Shown here piece after piece: positions 8,624 through 18,588 of a stretch of 55,068 nucleotides of DNA; positions within the stretch are counted from its first letter, which is position 1, and every line of letters begins with the position of its first letter. The stretch covers positions 1 through 55,068 of the forward strand of contig JAUPKQ010000024.1 of the NCBI GenBank assembly GCA_030837345.1, read 5' to 3'. The translations under genes were made by a program, and so were the position numbers. The notes under the pieces are model-generated. The model did not search any database. It was not told where the DNA came from and was given only the letters and a program-made list of their open reading frames with translations. Origin of the DNA: Actinomycetota bacterium. Lineage in GTDB: Bacteria > Actinomycetota > Actinomycetes > Actinomycetales > Kineosporiaceae.

Positions 8624-9526
8624 CTAAGCGACGTGCTTGCCCCGCCGGACGACGTAGAGAGTCCGCGGGGTCGGCGGCGCCTCGTCGGCGAGCAGGAGGG
8701 TCCCGGACCGCGTGGCGCTCCCGGGGAGATGCGCCTCGCCCACGTACCCGGTGTGCGCATGGGTCAGATGCGCGGCGTCGGCCTCGGCCATCGCGGCGTA
8801 GACGAGGGCGTCGGCGAGTTCGGCCGTCAGGACCGGCAGAGGCTCGGTCTCGGCCTCCGTCGTCGGCGGGTGACCCGGCCGGGACCCCGTGATCGACCGT
8901 GGCTCGGCGGCCGATCGCACGGGCAGGCTCGGTCCCGGCGCCAGCAGCGGAATGCCCCCCGTCGCTATGGGCGAGCGGACCTGGCCGGGGAGGAACAAGC
9001 TCAACGGTGCCCGCGCCGCAGCGGGGACGACCGGCTCGACAGCGGCGACCGGCTCGACAGCGGCGACCGGCTCGACAGCAGGAACCCCGGTCGGCTCGGT
9101 GGCCGCGACCGGCTCGGACCCGAACCATGGTTCGGGAGCGGCGGGGCGCTGCGTCTGGGTGAGTTCGGCGCGGACGGCGTCACGTTCGACGCGGACGGCG
9201 TCCAGATCGCCGCGCAGAACGGTGAGGTCGCGTTGCATCTCGTGCAGCAGACGGGTCACCTCCCGCAGATCGGTCCGGTGCTCCGCCTTCGCGCGGCGCA
9301 GACGTACCCGGATCTGCCGGGACTGCAACCGCTCGACCGCGAGCCCGAACACGCCGACGATGGCTCCGCAGGCCGCGACGCCTTCCCGGCCTTCCAGGTA
9401 CCCGCCGCCGGCGAGACCGAGGGCCGCCACCATCGAGGCCGCGGGGGCGGAGGCGACGACCGCGTCGAAGGCGGTAGGCACCAGGCGGCGGCGCGTGGAG
9501 CTGGAATCATCATGACGACCTGGCAC
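8624..9526 (-). CDS. Coiled-coil membrane protein of unknown function
   Basis: A 300-aa protein I cannot assign to a named family. Residues about 15-70 form two hydrophobic segments (FDAVVASAPAASMVAALGLA and CGAIVGVFGLAV). They are followed by a charged, heptad-like stretch to about residue 120 (RLLHEMQRDLTVLRGDLDAV) that should form a coiled coil. A low-complexity Pro/Ala/Val section contains three EPVAAV-like units, encoded by near-identical 18-bp DNA repeats at about 9030-9085. The C-terminus has a conserved-looking LADALVYAAMAEADAAHL. The GTG start at 9526 lies 6 nt after TAGGTT (9533-9538), a leaderless arrangement. It sits at the end of the folate operon but has its own promoter. Confidence 0.75.
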   Translation of the reverse strand: MPGRHDDSSSTRRRLVPTAFDAVVASAPAASMVAALGLAGGGYLEGREGVAACGAIVGVFGLAVERLQSRQIRVRLRRAKAEHRTDLREVTRLLHEMQRDLTVLRGDLDAVRVERDAVRAELTQTQRPAAPEPWFGSEPVAATEPTGVPAVEPVAAVEPVAAVEPVVPAAARAPLSLFLPGQVRSPIATGGIPLLAPGPSLPVRSAAEPRSITGSRPGHPPTTEAETEPLPVLTAELADALVYAAMAEADAAHLTHAHTGYVGEAHLPGSATRSGTLLLADEAPPTPRTLYVVRRGKHVA

Positions 9527-9608
9527 AGGACAAACCTACGGGCACACCGCCGCGTGACCAGGGTTCCGCCACGCGAAACGACGGCGTGTCCTCGCCGTGA
9601 TCGAGAAC

Positions 9609-10088
9609 TCAGGTGGCGGTGGGGGTGCGCTCCCCCGGGGAGCCGTCCTCGTCGTCCGGTGGACGGCGGCACCAGCGCTGGGCGAGCAGCCCCGCCGCCG
9701 CCAGCCCGACCGAGGCGAGTACCGAGAGCAACACCAGGAGGAACCGCGTCCGCCGCGCCCCGACGAGATCCGGGAAGAGGACCGCCGCCTGCGCCAGATG
9801 CCACCCGGCGAGACCTCCGCCGGTGTAGGCCGCGGCCTTGGCGAGAACGGCGACCCGCGCGGCGGTGAGCGGGTCGAGCGGCCGCTCCCGGCGTCCGGCG
9901 ACCCACCGGCGCACGTCCAGCCCGGCGACGAGGACGACGACGGCCAGCAGGCCGACGGCGACGGCCGCCGTCCACGGTGCCCGGACGGACGCGGCTCCGG
10001 TCGCCTCCAGCACGTCGAGCACCGCCCACCCCGTGACGCCGACCACGACAGCGATCAGCAGGACGGTGCGGAGCCGAGCCGGGATCAC
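9609..10088 (-). CDS. DUF3180 membrane protein
   Basis: Small integral membrane protein (159 aa) with four predicted helices (VLLIAVVVGVTGWAVLDVL, AVAVGLLAVVVLVAGLDVRR, a third in AAAYTGGGLAGWHLAQAAVL, and FLLVLLSVLASVGLAAAGLL) and a short acidic tail. Matches the actinobacterial DUF3180 family, which is characteristically encoded directly after folK. The GTG at 10088 overlaps the folK stop as GTGA, so the longer open frame up to 10229 is not the gene. Function unknown; the fixed position suggests translational coupling rather than a role in folate synthesis. Confidence 0.85.
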   Translation of the reverse strand: MIPARLRTVLLIAVVVGVTGWAVLDVLEATGAASVRAPWTAAVAVGLLAVVVLVAGLDVRRWVAGRRERPLDPLTAARVAVLAKAAAYTGGGLAGWHLAQAAVLFPDLVGARRTRFLLVLLSVLASVGLAAAGLLAQRWCRRPPDDEDGSPGERTPTAT

Positions 10089-11041
10089 GCCGGGACCCGC
10101 AGCGGGGTGAGGGCCGGGAAGCGCAGGCCTGGGAGGTCCGGGGCGCAGGCGGCGAGGGTGCGGATGCCCACCGGGAGGGCCTCTGGCCCGGGACCCGGCA
10201 GGGTGGCGTCCGGGTCGACGGTCAGCCACGGCACGAGCACGAACGCCCGGGAGGCGGCGTGCGGATGCGGCAGGTGCAGATCGTCGTCGGAGCAGGTGAA
10301 GCCCTGGTGGTCGACGATGTCGACGTCGAGGGTGCGCGGCCCCCAGCGGACCGACCGTTCGCGCCCGTGCTCGCGTTCGATCCGCTGGCAGGTGTCCAGC
10401 AGCTCGTGCGAGGACAAGGTCGTGTCGACGAGGACGACGGCGTTGAGGTAGTCGGGCTGTTCCGGGCCCCCGACCGGGCTGGTCTCGACGAGGGCCGACA
10501 CGGCGACCACCCGGACCCCCGGAGCCGCCGCCAGGGCGTCGACGGCGGACTGGAGGATCTCGCGGCGGTCACCGAGGTTCGAACCGAGCGCCAGGACCGC
10601 GCGGGTCCCGGCGTCCTGACGCTCCCGGCGCACCGAGACCGTCACGTCGGAGAACGTCAGCGGGATCGGTGCCGACGGCTTGTGGACGGTGACGTCGACG
10701 GCGTCGACGCGCGGTCCGCCGGGGACCTTGGCCTCAAGGGCGACGGAGGCGAGGGCTCGGGCCGCGAGCCGCTCGGCGAGGGTCTCGATCAGGTCGACGG
10801 GCTCCCCCGCGACGATCCCGGCGAGGGCCTCGGCCAGGTCGGCGTAGTTGACGGTACGGGTCAGGTCGTCGGTCGCGGCGGCCGGACGGGTGTCGAGGTG
10901 CACCGTGACGTCGACGACGAAGTCCTGGCCGTCGCGGCGTTCCTGCTCGAAGACCCCGTGGTACCCACGGACGGTCAGACCGGTCAGGCGGATCTGGTCC
11001 ATCACCCGCCCGGCGCCGTCGACCACGGCGGGGAACGTCAC
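10085..11041 (-). CDS. folB/folK: Fused dihydroneopterin aldolase (FolB) and HPPK (FolK)
   Basis: Bifunctional folate enzyme, 318 aa. The N-terminal half (to about residue 145) is FolB: MDQIRLTGLTVRGYHGVFEQER with the family YHGVxxxER motif, then NYADLAEAL, and VHKPSAPIPLTFSDV. The C-terminal half is HPPK: LALGSNLGDRREIL, ETSPVGGPEQPDYLNAV, RWGPRTLDVDIV and the HPHAASRAFVLVPW segment. The two halves catalyse consecutive steps, from dihydroneopterin to the pyrophosphorylated hydroxymethylpterin used by FolP upstream. The GTG at 11041 is chosen because GGAGGAG lies 5 nt before it and it overlaps the folP stop as GTGA. ATG 11002 would also retain both domains. There is no stop codon between the halves. 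Confidence 0.93.
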   Translation of the reverse strand: MTFPAVVDGAGRVMDQIRLTGLTVRGYHGVFEQERRDGQDFVVDVTVHLDTRPAAATDDLTRTVNYADLAEALAGIVAGEPVDLIETLAERLAARALASVALEAKVPGGPRVDAVDVTVHKPSAPIPLTFSDVTVSVRRERQDAGTRAVLALGSNLGDRREILQSAVDALAAAPGVRVVAVSALVETSPVGGPEQPDYLNAVVLVDTTLSSHELLDTCQRIEREHGRERSVRWGPRTLDVDIVDHQGFTCSDDDLHLPHPHAASRAFVLVPWLTVDPDATLPGPGPEALPVGIRTLAACAPDLPGLRFPALTPLRVPA

Positions 11042-11913
11042 AGGCTCTCCTCCGGACGGCGTCGCGCCGCGACCGTCGCGGCCACGACGCGGACGGCGTC
11101 GGCCGAGGCCGCGACGGAGTGCACCCGCACCGCCCAGGCACCGGACGCCGCGGCGAGTGCTGTCGTCGCCGCGGTCGCGTCGTCCCGGCGGTGCGGGGGT
11201 ACGGGCACGCCGTCCGGTCCGGCGAGCAGGGAACCGAGGAACCGCTTGCGGGAGGCGCCGACGAGCAGGGGCCTCCCGAGATCGGCGAGGACGTCGAGCT
11301 CGGCGAGGAGACGCCAGTTGTGCTCCGGGGTCTTCGCGAAGCCGAGGCCGGGGTCGAGGATGATCTGCCGGGGGTCGATCCCCGCGTCGACGAGGACGTC
11401 GAGGCGCCCGAGCAGTTCCACCCGCACCTCGGCGACGACGTCCCGGTAGACGGCGCGGGAGTCCATCGCGTCGCTGTGCCCTCGCCAGTGCATCACCACG
11501 AAGGGAGAGCCGCGGCGGGCGACGAGCCCGGGCATCGCCGGATCGGCCAGCCCGCCGCTGACGTCGTTGACGACGGTCGCCCCGGCGTCCAGGGCGGCCT
11601 CGGCCACCTCGGCCCGCATGGTGTCCACGCTGATCACCGCGCCCTCCGCGGCGAGGGCCGTCACGACCGGGACGACGCGGCGGAGCTCCTCGGCGACGTC
11701 CACCCGGCCCGCACCGGGCCGGGTCGACTCCCCGCCGATGTCGAGCAGGTCCGCGCCGTCGGCCAGGAGGGCCTTCCCGTGAGCGACGGCGGCTTCCGGC
11801 CGGAGCCACCGCCCGCCGTCGCTGAACGAATCGGGCGTGACATTGACGACGCCGACGACGAGACACCGGCCGGGGTCACGCACGACAGCGGGGAGTCCGA
11901 GCACCTCCTGCAC
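11038..11913 (-). CDS. folP: Dihydropteroate synthase
   Basis: Condenses p-aminobenzoate with the hydroxymethyl-dihydropterin pyrophosphate made by FolK; target of sulfonamides. TIM-barrel protein of 291 aa with VGVVNVTPDSFSDGG, DIGGESTRPGA, VSVDTMRAEV-like ISVDTM, VNDVSGG, LDPGLGFAKTPEHN, GASRKRFLG and a final RVHSV. That last motif usually reads RVHDV, so Ser replaces Asp next to the phosphate-binding His. The GTG at 11913 lies 6 nt after TAGGCT (11920-11925), so the folP-folBK-DUF3180 message is probably leaderless and has its own promoter. In related genomes folP usually follows folE directly; here an esterase gene and a DnaA-box array lie between. Confidence 0.96.
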   Translation of the reverse strand: MQEVLGLPAVVRDPGRCLVVGVVNVTPDSFSDGGRWLRPEAAVAHGKALLADGADLLDIGGESTRPGAGRVDVAEELRRVVPVVTALAAEGAVISVDTMRAEVAEAALDAGATVVNDVSGGLADPAMPGLVARRGSPFVVMHWRGHSDAMDSRAVYRDVVAEVRVELLGRLDVLVDAGIDPRQIILDPGLGFAKTPEHNWRLLAELDVLADLGRPLLVGASRKRFLGSLLAGPDGVPVPPHRRDDATAATTALAAASGAWAVRVHSVAASADAVRVVAATVAARRRPEESL

Positions 11914-11969
11914 GACGCCAGCCTAACCGGGACCGCCCGTTCCTGACGCCGTGTGACCGCCCAGCCGAC

Positions 11970-12055
11970 TTATCCACAGCCCTGTGGATAGCCAGGGGGG
12001 ATGTCCACAGGTATTCCACGTACTTGTCCACAGGTTGGTCCACAGGTGGTGGATG
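11970..12055. other. DnaA-box cluster outside oriC
   Basis: Six 9-mers close to the DnaA box TTRTCCACA occur within 75 bp: TTATCCACA 11970, CTATCCACA inverted at 11983, ATGTCCACA 12001, TATTCCACG 12012, TTGTCCACA 12024 and TGGTCCACA 12036, with a weaker CATCCACCA inverted at 12047. The first two form an inverted pair separated by two bases. The last four share orientation and are spaced 11-12 bp, one helical turn. An AT-rich segment (12081-12110) follows. No dnaA or dnaN gene is nearby, so this is more likely a DnaA titration or reactivation site, or a DnaA-controlled promoter region, than oriC. Confidence 0.75.
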
Positions 12056-12081
12056 GTGTGAGCCAAGGGTGACCCTCCACT

Positions 12082-12105
12082 AATGATCTTTCAACTGTGA
12101 TCATT
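12082..12105. promoter_or_regulatory. Inverted repeat AATGATC-N10-GATCATT
   Basis: Perfect 7-bp arms separated by 10 nt in the AT-rich stretch between the DnaA-box cluster and the esterase promoter (TACGAT at 12135-12140). Could be an operator for the esterase or part of an unwinding region. Confidence 0.5.
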
Positions 12106-12164
12106 CAGTCATGGCCCGGGCACACCGCGCGGCGTACGATCACGACCGAACGCGGGAGGGCACG

Positions 12165-13034
12165 ATGACGAGCTCTTGGTTCCGTCGCCTGGGGGTCGCC
12201 CTGGCGGCCTTCGCCCTGGCACCAGCCCTCTCCGCGTGCGGTGCCGAGAAGGCGCTCCCCCTGGCGAACTCTCTCTCGGACCGGCCGGTCGTGCTGCCGT
12301 CGAGCGAGGTGAGAACCCTCGCCTCGTCGAGCACCGGGCGGTCCTACGACCTCTACATCAGTTACCCGGAGGGCTATCCGGGAACGGGTGCGTCGAAGTA
12401 CCCGGTGGTGTACCTGCTCGACGCCCAGTGGGATTTCAAGCTCCTCCAGGCGATCTACGAGGACCAGGAGTACGACAAGCGGATCCCTCCGCTCCTCATC
12501 GTGGGGATCACCCACGCGGGGACGGACCCGGACTACGGCGCGCTGCGGGCCCGTGACTACACACCGGTCCCCGCGGAGGGCGTCCCGGGCTCCGGCGACG
12601 GACCGGCCTTCCTCCGGTTCCTCCGCACCGAGCTGATCCCGTACGTCGAGTCGGGTTTCCGGGCCGATCCGGCGCGCCGCGTCATCATGGGCAGCTCGTA
12701 CGGAGGCCTGTTCGCGCTGTACTCGATGCTGACCGACCCAGGCCTCTTCTACGGGTACGTCGCCGCCAGCCCGGCCGTGATGTTCGGCAAGGCGGCCGTC
12801 GTCCGGCAGGCGGAGGCGTACGCCGCACGGCACGACGACCTTCCCGTCCGGCTGTGGATCGGCGTGGGCGGCACCGAACCCTTACGGCCCGCCGTCCGGT
12901 CCTTCTGGGAGTCGCTGACCGCCCGCCGGTACCCGGGGCTGGACCTCCGGACCCGGGAACTCGACGACGAGGGCCACAGCGGCAGCAAACCGGAGGCCTA
13001 CAGCCGCGGACTGCGGTTCGTGTTCTCCCCCTGA
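12165..13034 (+). CDS. Lipoprotein esterase, PF00756-type alpha/beta hydrolase
   Basis: Exported lipoprotein (289 aa). The signal peptide ends in the lipobox LSAC, giving a lipidated Cys near residue 24. The rest matches the putative esterase family (esterase D, IroE/Fes-like, mycolyltransferase-like fold): VVYLLDAQWDF, the nucleophile elbow GSSYGG (Ser178), SPAVMF and a late His (His271 in DEGHSG). It probably hydrolyses esters at the cell surface; the substrate is unknown. The ATG at 12165 has GGGAGGG 4 nt upstream and precedes the signal peptide; the upstream open frame to 12111 would spoil it. It is transcribed against its neighbours and splits the folate cluster. Confidence 0.85.
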   Translation: MTSSWFRRLGVALAAFALAPALSACGAEKALPLANSLSDRPVVLPSSEVRTLASSSTGRSYDLYISYPEGYPGTGASKYPVVYLLDAQWDFKLLQAIYEDQEYDKRIPPLLIVGITHAGTDPDYGALRARDYTPVPAEGVPGSGDGPAFLRFLRTELIPYVESGFRADPARRVIMGSSYGGLFALYSMLTDPGLFYGYVAASPAVMFGKAAVVRQAEAYAARHDDLPVRLWIGVGGTEPLRPAVRSFWESLTARRYPGLDLRTRELDDEGHSGSKPEAYSRGLRFVFSP

Positions 13035-13041
13035 CGAGGGG

Positions 13042-13658
13042 TCAGCCCCGGCCGGCGATGAGACTCATCGCCTCGGCCCGGGTCGCCGGGTTGCGGAGAG
13101 CGCCCCGGACGGCGGAGGTCATCGTCCGCGCCCCGGGTTTGCGGACACCGCGCATCGACATGCAGAGATGTTCGCACTCCATGACGACGATGACGCCCCG
13201 GGGGGACAACAGGTCGACGAGGGCGTCGGCGACCTGCGTCGTCAGGCGTTCTTGTACCTGGGGGCGCCGGGCGTAGACGTCGACGAGCCGGGCGAGCTTG
13301 CTCAGCCCGGTGATGCGACCGTTCCGGCTGGGGATGTACCCGACATGCGCCTGACCGTGGAAGGGGACGAGGTGGTGCTCGCAGCAGGAGAAGACCTCGA
13401 TGTCCTTGACGAGGACCATCTCGTCGTGGCCGAGGTCGAACGTCGTGGTCAGGACCTCCTCCGGGCGCTGCCACAACCCGGCGAACAGTTCGGCGTACGC
13501 ACGGGCGACCCGGGCCGGGGTCTCCCTGAGACCGTCGCGGTCCGGATCCTCCCCGATCCCGAGGAGAATCTCACGGACCGCTCGCTCGACACGGGCGGCG
13601 TCGTACGGACGGCGCCCGGCGTCTGTTGTGGCTTCGTCCGGCCGGGTGACGGGATCGG

Positions 13659-13662
<4 letters not shown>
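13042..13662 (-). CDS. folE: GTP cyclohydrolase I, apparent CTG start
   Basis: First enzyme of folate synthesis (GTP to dihydroneopterin triphosphate), 206 aa, homodecameric zinc enzyme. Motifs: [29 protein letters not shown] (zinc Cys and His), [29 protein letters not shown], and [17 protein letters not shown]. No ATG, GTG or TTG occurs in frame before 13476, where a TTG would delete the conserved GEDPDRDGL region. The CTG at 13662 overlaps the ftsH stop as CTGA, has GGGGG about 9 nt upstream and gives a length and N-terminus matching the mycobacterial enzyme. I therefore take CTG as the start. Coupled to ftsH; the 3' end is convergent with the esterase gene, 7 bp apart. Confidence 0.93.
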
Positions 13663-15638
<1,976 letters not shown>

Positions 15639-15645
15639 TCAGTGG

Positions 15646-15659
15646 GGGCTGCAGCCCCG
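15646..15659 (-). promoter_or_regulatory. Leader hairpin immediately 5' of ftsH
   Basis: Self-complementary GGGGCTGCAGCCCC lies 7 nt before the ftsH start codon, between a GGAGGGAC sequence and ATG. As RNA it forms a 5-bp GC stem with a TGCA loop. It could either shorten the distance between ribosome site and start or block initiation; a thermosensor-like role is speculative. Confidence 0.45.
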
Positions 15660-15771
15660 TCCCTCCTGCTCGCACTCACTGGAACGACGGTACACGTCGG
15701 CTCGCACCACCGGAGCATCGACAACGTGCTACCTCACCTGCTGCAACGGCCGGATCGGATGCGGTGTTCCG

Positions 15772-15794
15772 GCGCTCCGCTTCGAGCGGAACGC
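15772..15794 (-). terminator. Hairpin terminator after hpt
   Basis: GCGCTCCGCT-TCG-AGCGGAACGC, ten paired positions with one mismatch and a 3-nt loop, about 60 bp past the hpt stop on the minus strand. No T-run follows, as is common in high-GC actinomycetes. It would insulate ftsH from the tilS-hpt operon. Confidence 0.6.
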
Positions 15795-15852
15795 AGCGTA
15801 TCCGAAGATCACGAGGGGAGACCTGGTGTTTCGAGCAGGGGGTACGTCCGGG

Positions 15853-16407
15853 CTAGGAGGCATACACGTGTTCCGCCAGAGTGCCCACGACACGGAGGTT
15901 CCGGTATCGCTCCGCGTAGTCCAGCCCGTACCCGACGACGAACTCGTTGGGGATCTCGAAGCCCACGTACCGCAGGTCGACCTCGACCTTCGCAGCCTCG
16001 GGCTTGCGCAGCAGGGTGCAGACCTCGACGGAGGCCGGACCGCGCGAGGACAGGTTCGCCACCAGCCACGACAGGGTCAGACCCGAGTCGACGATGTCCT
16101 CGATGATCAGAACGTGACGGCCGGTGATGTCACGGTCCAGGTCCTTCAGGATCCGTACGACCCCGGAGGACTTCGTCCCCGAGCCGTAGGACGACACCGC
16201 CATCCAGTCGATCTCGACGGTCGCGCTCAGGTGGCGCGTCAGGTCGGCCATCACGATGACCGCGCCTTTCAGCACCCCGACGAACAGCGGGTCCAGACCC
16301 GCGTAGTCAGCCTCGATCCGTCCCGCGAGCTCGGCGAGCTTGGCCTGGATCTCCTCCTCGCCGAAAAGGACCTTCGACAGGTCGTCGCCCATGTCGCTCG
16401 CGTCCAC
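15853..16407 (-). CDS. hpt: Hypoxanthine phosphoribosyltransferase
   Basis: Purine salvage enzyme (184 aa) making IMP or GMP from hypoxanthine or guanine and PRPP. The PRPP motif is [14 protein letters not shown], the flexible loop [11 protein letters not shown], the N-terminal [14 protein letters not shown], and the purine-binding end [15 protein letters not shown]. The GTG at 16407 has GGGAG 4 nt upstream and lies 1 nt after the tilS stop, so it is preferred over ATG 16392 and over the longer frame reaching 16488. The tilS-hpt-ftsH order is widely conserved in bacteria. Confidence 0.95.
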   Translation of the reverse strand: MDASDMGDDLSKVLFGEEEIQAKLAELAGRIEADYAGLDPLFVGVLKGAVIVMADLTRHLSATVEIDWMAVSSYGSGTKSSGVVRILKDLDRDITGRHVLIIEDIVDSGLTLSWLVANLSSRGPASVEVCTLLRKPEAAKVEVDLRYVGFEIPNEFVVGYGLDYAERYRNLRVVGTLAEHVYAS

Positions 16408-16408
16408 G

Positions 16409-17440
16409 TCACTCCCGGTCAGGGTTGGTTCGTGCCACCGGCGGATCGGTGTCCGGATCACCGGCGAGGGTGAACACCAGCCTCCCACACGCCCGTTCCG
16501 CTCTCACGCCCCCGGGTAGGTCCGTCCCCCTCTGCCCCCTCCACCGCGTGATCAGGGCGTCTGTCGCGAGGACGTGCCGCCGTCCCAGCGCCCCCGCCGG
16601 AGACCCGGCCCTGCGGGCCGCGAGCAGCACCGTCCTCCGGCGGACGGCGTCGGACTCCGCCGCGAGCACCCCGGCGTCCAGGACGACCCTCCCGGTTCCG
16701 GGGACGCCGTCCACCGACGCCCGGGCGAAGAGCCCCTCCGCGAGGGCGTCGAGGGCGTCGGCGTCCTCGCGGGCGATCTCGGCGGTGCGGGCGAGCGCGG
16801 CGGTGAGCCCGGGTCCCAGGGCGCCGTCCAGCTCCGGCAGCAGGCGACGGACCCGGGTGCGCCGGAAGGCCGGGTCGGAGTTGGCCGGGTCGGTCCACAC
16901 CGGCAGGCCGAGGTCGGCGCAGACGGCGGCGGTCACGTCGCGCCCGAGGCCGAGCAGCGGGCGGCGGAGGATCCCCCGGGCCGGGGGCATACCGGCGAGG
17001 CTGCGGGTTCCCGAGCCCCGGGCGAGGCCGAGCAGCACGGTCTCGGCCTGGTCGTCCCGGGTGTGCCCGAGAAGGACGGCGGCGGCGCCGTGACGGTGGG
17101 CCGCGCCGTCCAGGGCCTCGTAGCGGGCGGTGCGGGCGGCGGCCTCGGGACCGCCGGGACCCTCGCAGCTGACCCGGACGACATCGACCGGTCCCAGTCC
17201 GAGCCCGGTGCAGGTTCGGCCCACCGCGGCGGCGACCTCGACGGACCCCGGGGACCATCCGTGGTCGACGACGACGGCGCCCGCCCCGAAGCCGGTCCGG
17301 GGGGCGACGAACGCGGTCGCCGCGGCGAGCGCCAGGGAATCCGCCCCTCCGCTGCACGCGACGAGAACGAGCGAACCGGGCGGCAGGCCAGCCAGCGCGG
17401 CGCGTACGGCGTTCCGGACGGCGGCGACCGCCGGGTTCAG
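16409..17440 (-). CDS. tilS: tRNA(Ile)-lysidine synthetase, apparent CTG start
   Basis: Converts the C34 of the CAU-anticodon tRNA-Ile to lysidine, needed to read AUA (343 aa). PP-loop motif SGGADS at about residue 30, [25 protein letters not shown], and [10 protein letters not shown] partly degenerate C-terminal domain follows. The CTG at 17440 overlaps the stop of the upstream metalloprotease gene as CTGA and gives the normal distance (about 29 residues) to the PP-loop. No ATG, GTG or TTG occurs in frame after it before the PP-loop. The only canonical upstream start is a GTG at 17515, lacking a ribosome site and overlapping the upstream gene by 79 nt. This is the second CTGA junction in the window. 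Confidence 0.92.
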   Translation of the reverse strand: MNPAVAAVRNAVRAALAGLPPGSLVLVACSGGADSLALAAATAFVAPRTGFGAGAVVVDHGWSPGSVEVAAAVGRTCTGLGLGPVDVVRVSCEGPGGPEAAARTARYEALDGAAHRHGAAAVLLGHTRDDQAETVLLGLARGSGTRSLAGMPPARGILRRPLLGLGRDVTAAVCADLGLPVWTDPANSDPAFRRTRVRRLLPELDGALGPGLTAALARTAEIAREDADALDALAEGLFARASVDGVPGTGRVVLDAGVLAAESDAVRRRTVLLAARRAGSPAGALGRRHVLATDALITRWRGQRGTDLPGGVRAERACGRLVFTLAGDPDTDPPVARTNPDRE

Positions 17441-18522
17441 CCGTGCACCCGGCGCACCCAGGCGATCGGATCGGCGATCTCGGCCGGCTCCGGGAGCGTG
17501 CTCGGCGACGTCCACACCGCATTGAACCCCTCGGTGCCGACCTCCCGCATCACCCCGCGAACGAAGCGGGCGCCGTCGGCGTACTGACGCATCTTCGCCT
17601 CAAGGCCGAGAAGGCGGCGGAGGATCTGGTCGACCGGGCCTCGCCCTGCCCGCCGCCGGTCGAAGCGCTCCCTGATAGTGGTGACCGTCGGGACGACCTG
17701 GGGCCCGACCTGGTCCATCACGACGTCGGCGTGCCCTTCGAGGAGGGACATCACGGCCGTGAGGCGGGCGAGGCCGGCCCGCTGATCCGGGGTCTGGACG
17801 GCGTCGAGCAGCGGGGAGGACGTCCCGCCGCGCAGCAGTTCCGGCACCGAGCGCAGGGCCTCGGCGAGACGGTCGGCCAGCTGGGACGGTTCGGCGAGGA
17901 GATCCCCGACCAGGGTGCGGATCTGGTCTCGGAGATGCCCGGCCAGCCAGGGGTTCGCCTCGAACTGCACCCGGTGGGTCTCTTCGTGGAGGCACACCCA
18001 CAGCCGGAAATCCGTCGCCGCGACGCCGAGTTCGGTCTCGACCTGGACGACGTTGGGCGCGACGAGCAGCAACCGGCCGGCCCCCCCGGACGACTCGGCG
18101 GAGAAGGGGTCGAACTGGCCGAGGACACGGGAGGACAGCAACCCGAGCAGGGACCCGACCTCGGCCCCCGTGACGCGGCTGCCCACGGCGGCGACGTTCG
18201 TGCCGGGCAACCTCCCCCGACGGTCGAAGATCTCCTGGACGACCGGGGAGAGGAGGGTCCGGAAGGCCGTGGTGTTGGCCCGGGCCCAGCCGGGCCGGTC
18301 CACGACGAGCACCTCGGACCCCGGCCGCGGTGTCATCCCGGTGACCTCGACGACATGGCCGGTGGCGCGCCGCGCGGCGTCCCGCAGTTCGGCGACCACG
18401 CCGGAAGCGGCCGCGATCTCCAGTTGGGGGCCCGGTCGCGCCACGACGGCGGCGGTCCTGGCCGCGAGCTCCCAGTCGACGAGGAGGTCGACGGCGGATG
18501 TCGGTGCAACGGTAGGGGTCAC
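17437..18522 (-). CDS. DUF2342 zinc-dependent metalloprotease
   Basis: Predicted zincin (361 aa) of the actinobacterial DUF2342 / coenzyme F420-biosynthesis-associated family, which commonly sits between dacB and tilS. The zinc motif is [17 protein letters not shown] near residue 183, with a downstream EGHADVVMD supplying a further ligand. [14 protein letters not shown] precedes it. No signal peptide is visible. The GTG at 18522 lies 6 nt after TACGGT (18529-18534), a leaderless promoter that would also serve tilS and hpt. Physiological substrate unknown; assignment to the family is firm. Confidence 0.9.
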   Translation of the reverse strand: MTPTVAPTSAVDLLVDWELAARTAAVVARPGPQLEIAAASGVVAELRDAARRATGHVVEVTGMTPRPGSEVLVVDRPGWARANTTAFRTLLSPVVQEIFDRRGRLPGTNVAAVGSRVTGAEVGSLLGLLSSRVLGQFDPFSAESSGGAGRLLLVAPNVVQVETELGVAATDFRLWVCLHEETHRVQFEANPWLAGHLRDQIRTLVGDLLAEPSQLADRLAEALRSVPELLRGGTSSPLLDAVQTPDQRAGLARLTAVMSLLEGHADVVMDQVGPQVVPTVTTIRERFDRRRAGRGPVDQILRRLLGLEAKMRQYADGARFVRGVMREVGTEGFNAVWTSPSTLPEPAEIADPIAWVRRVHG

Positions 18523-18528
18523 CGAAAC

Positions 18529-18534
18529 ACCGTA
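18529..18534 (-). promoter_or_regulatory. -10 element of DUF2342-tilS-hpt operon
   Basis: TACGGT on the minus strand, 6 nt before the GTG at 18522; leaderless spacing. Confidence 0.55.
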
Positions 18535-18588
18535 CGTCGGACCACCGGCATCCGTCAGCGGTCGCTGTCCGTCAGCGGTCGCTGTCCG

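Noticed and set aside
11970-12110. Chromosomal oriC
   Set aside because: No dnaA, dnaN, recF or gyr genes nearby; folate genes flank it. A secondary DnaA site is more likely.
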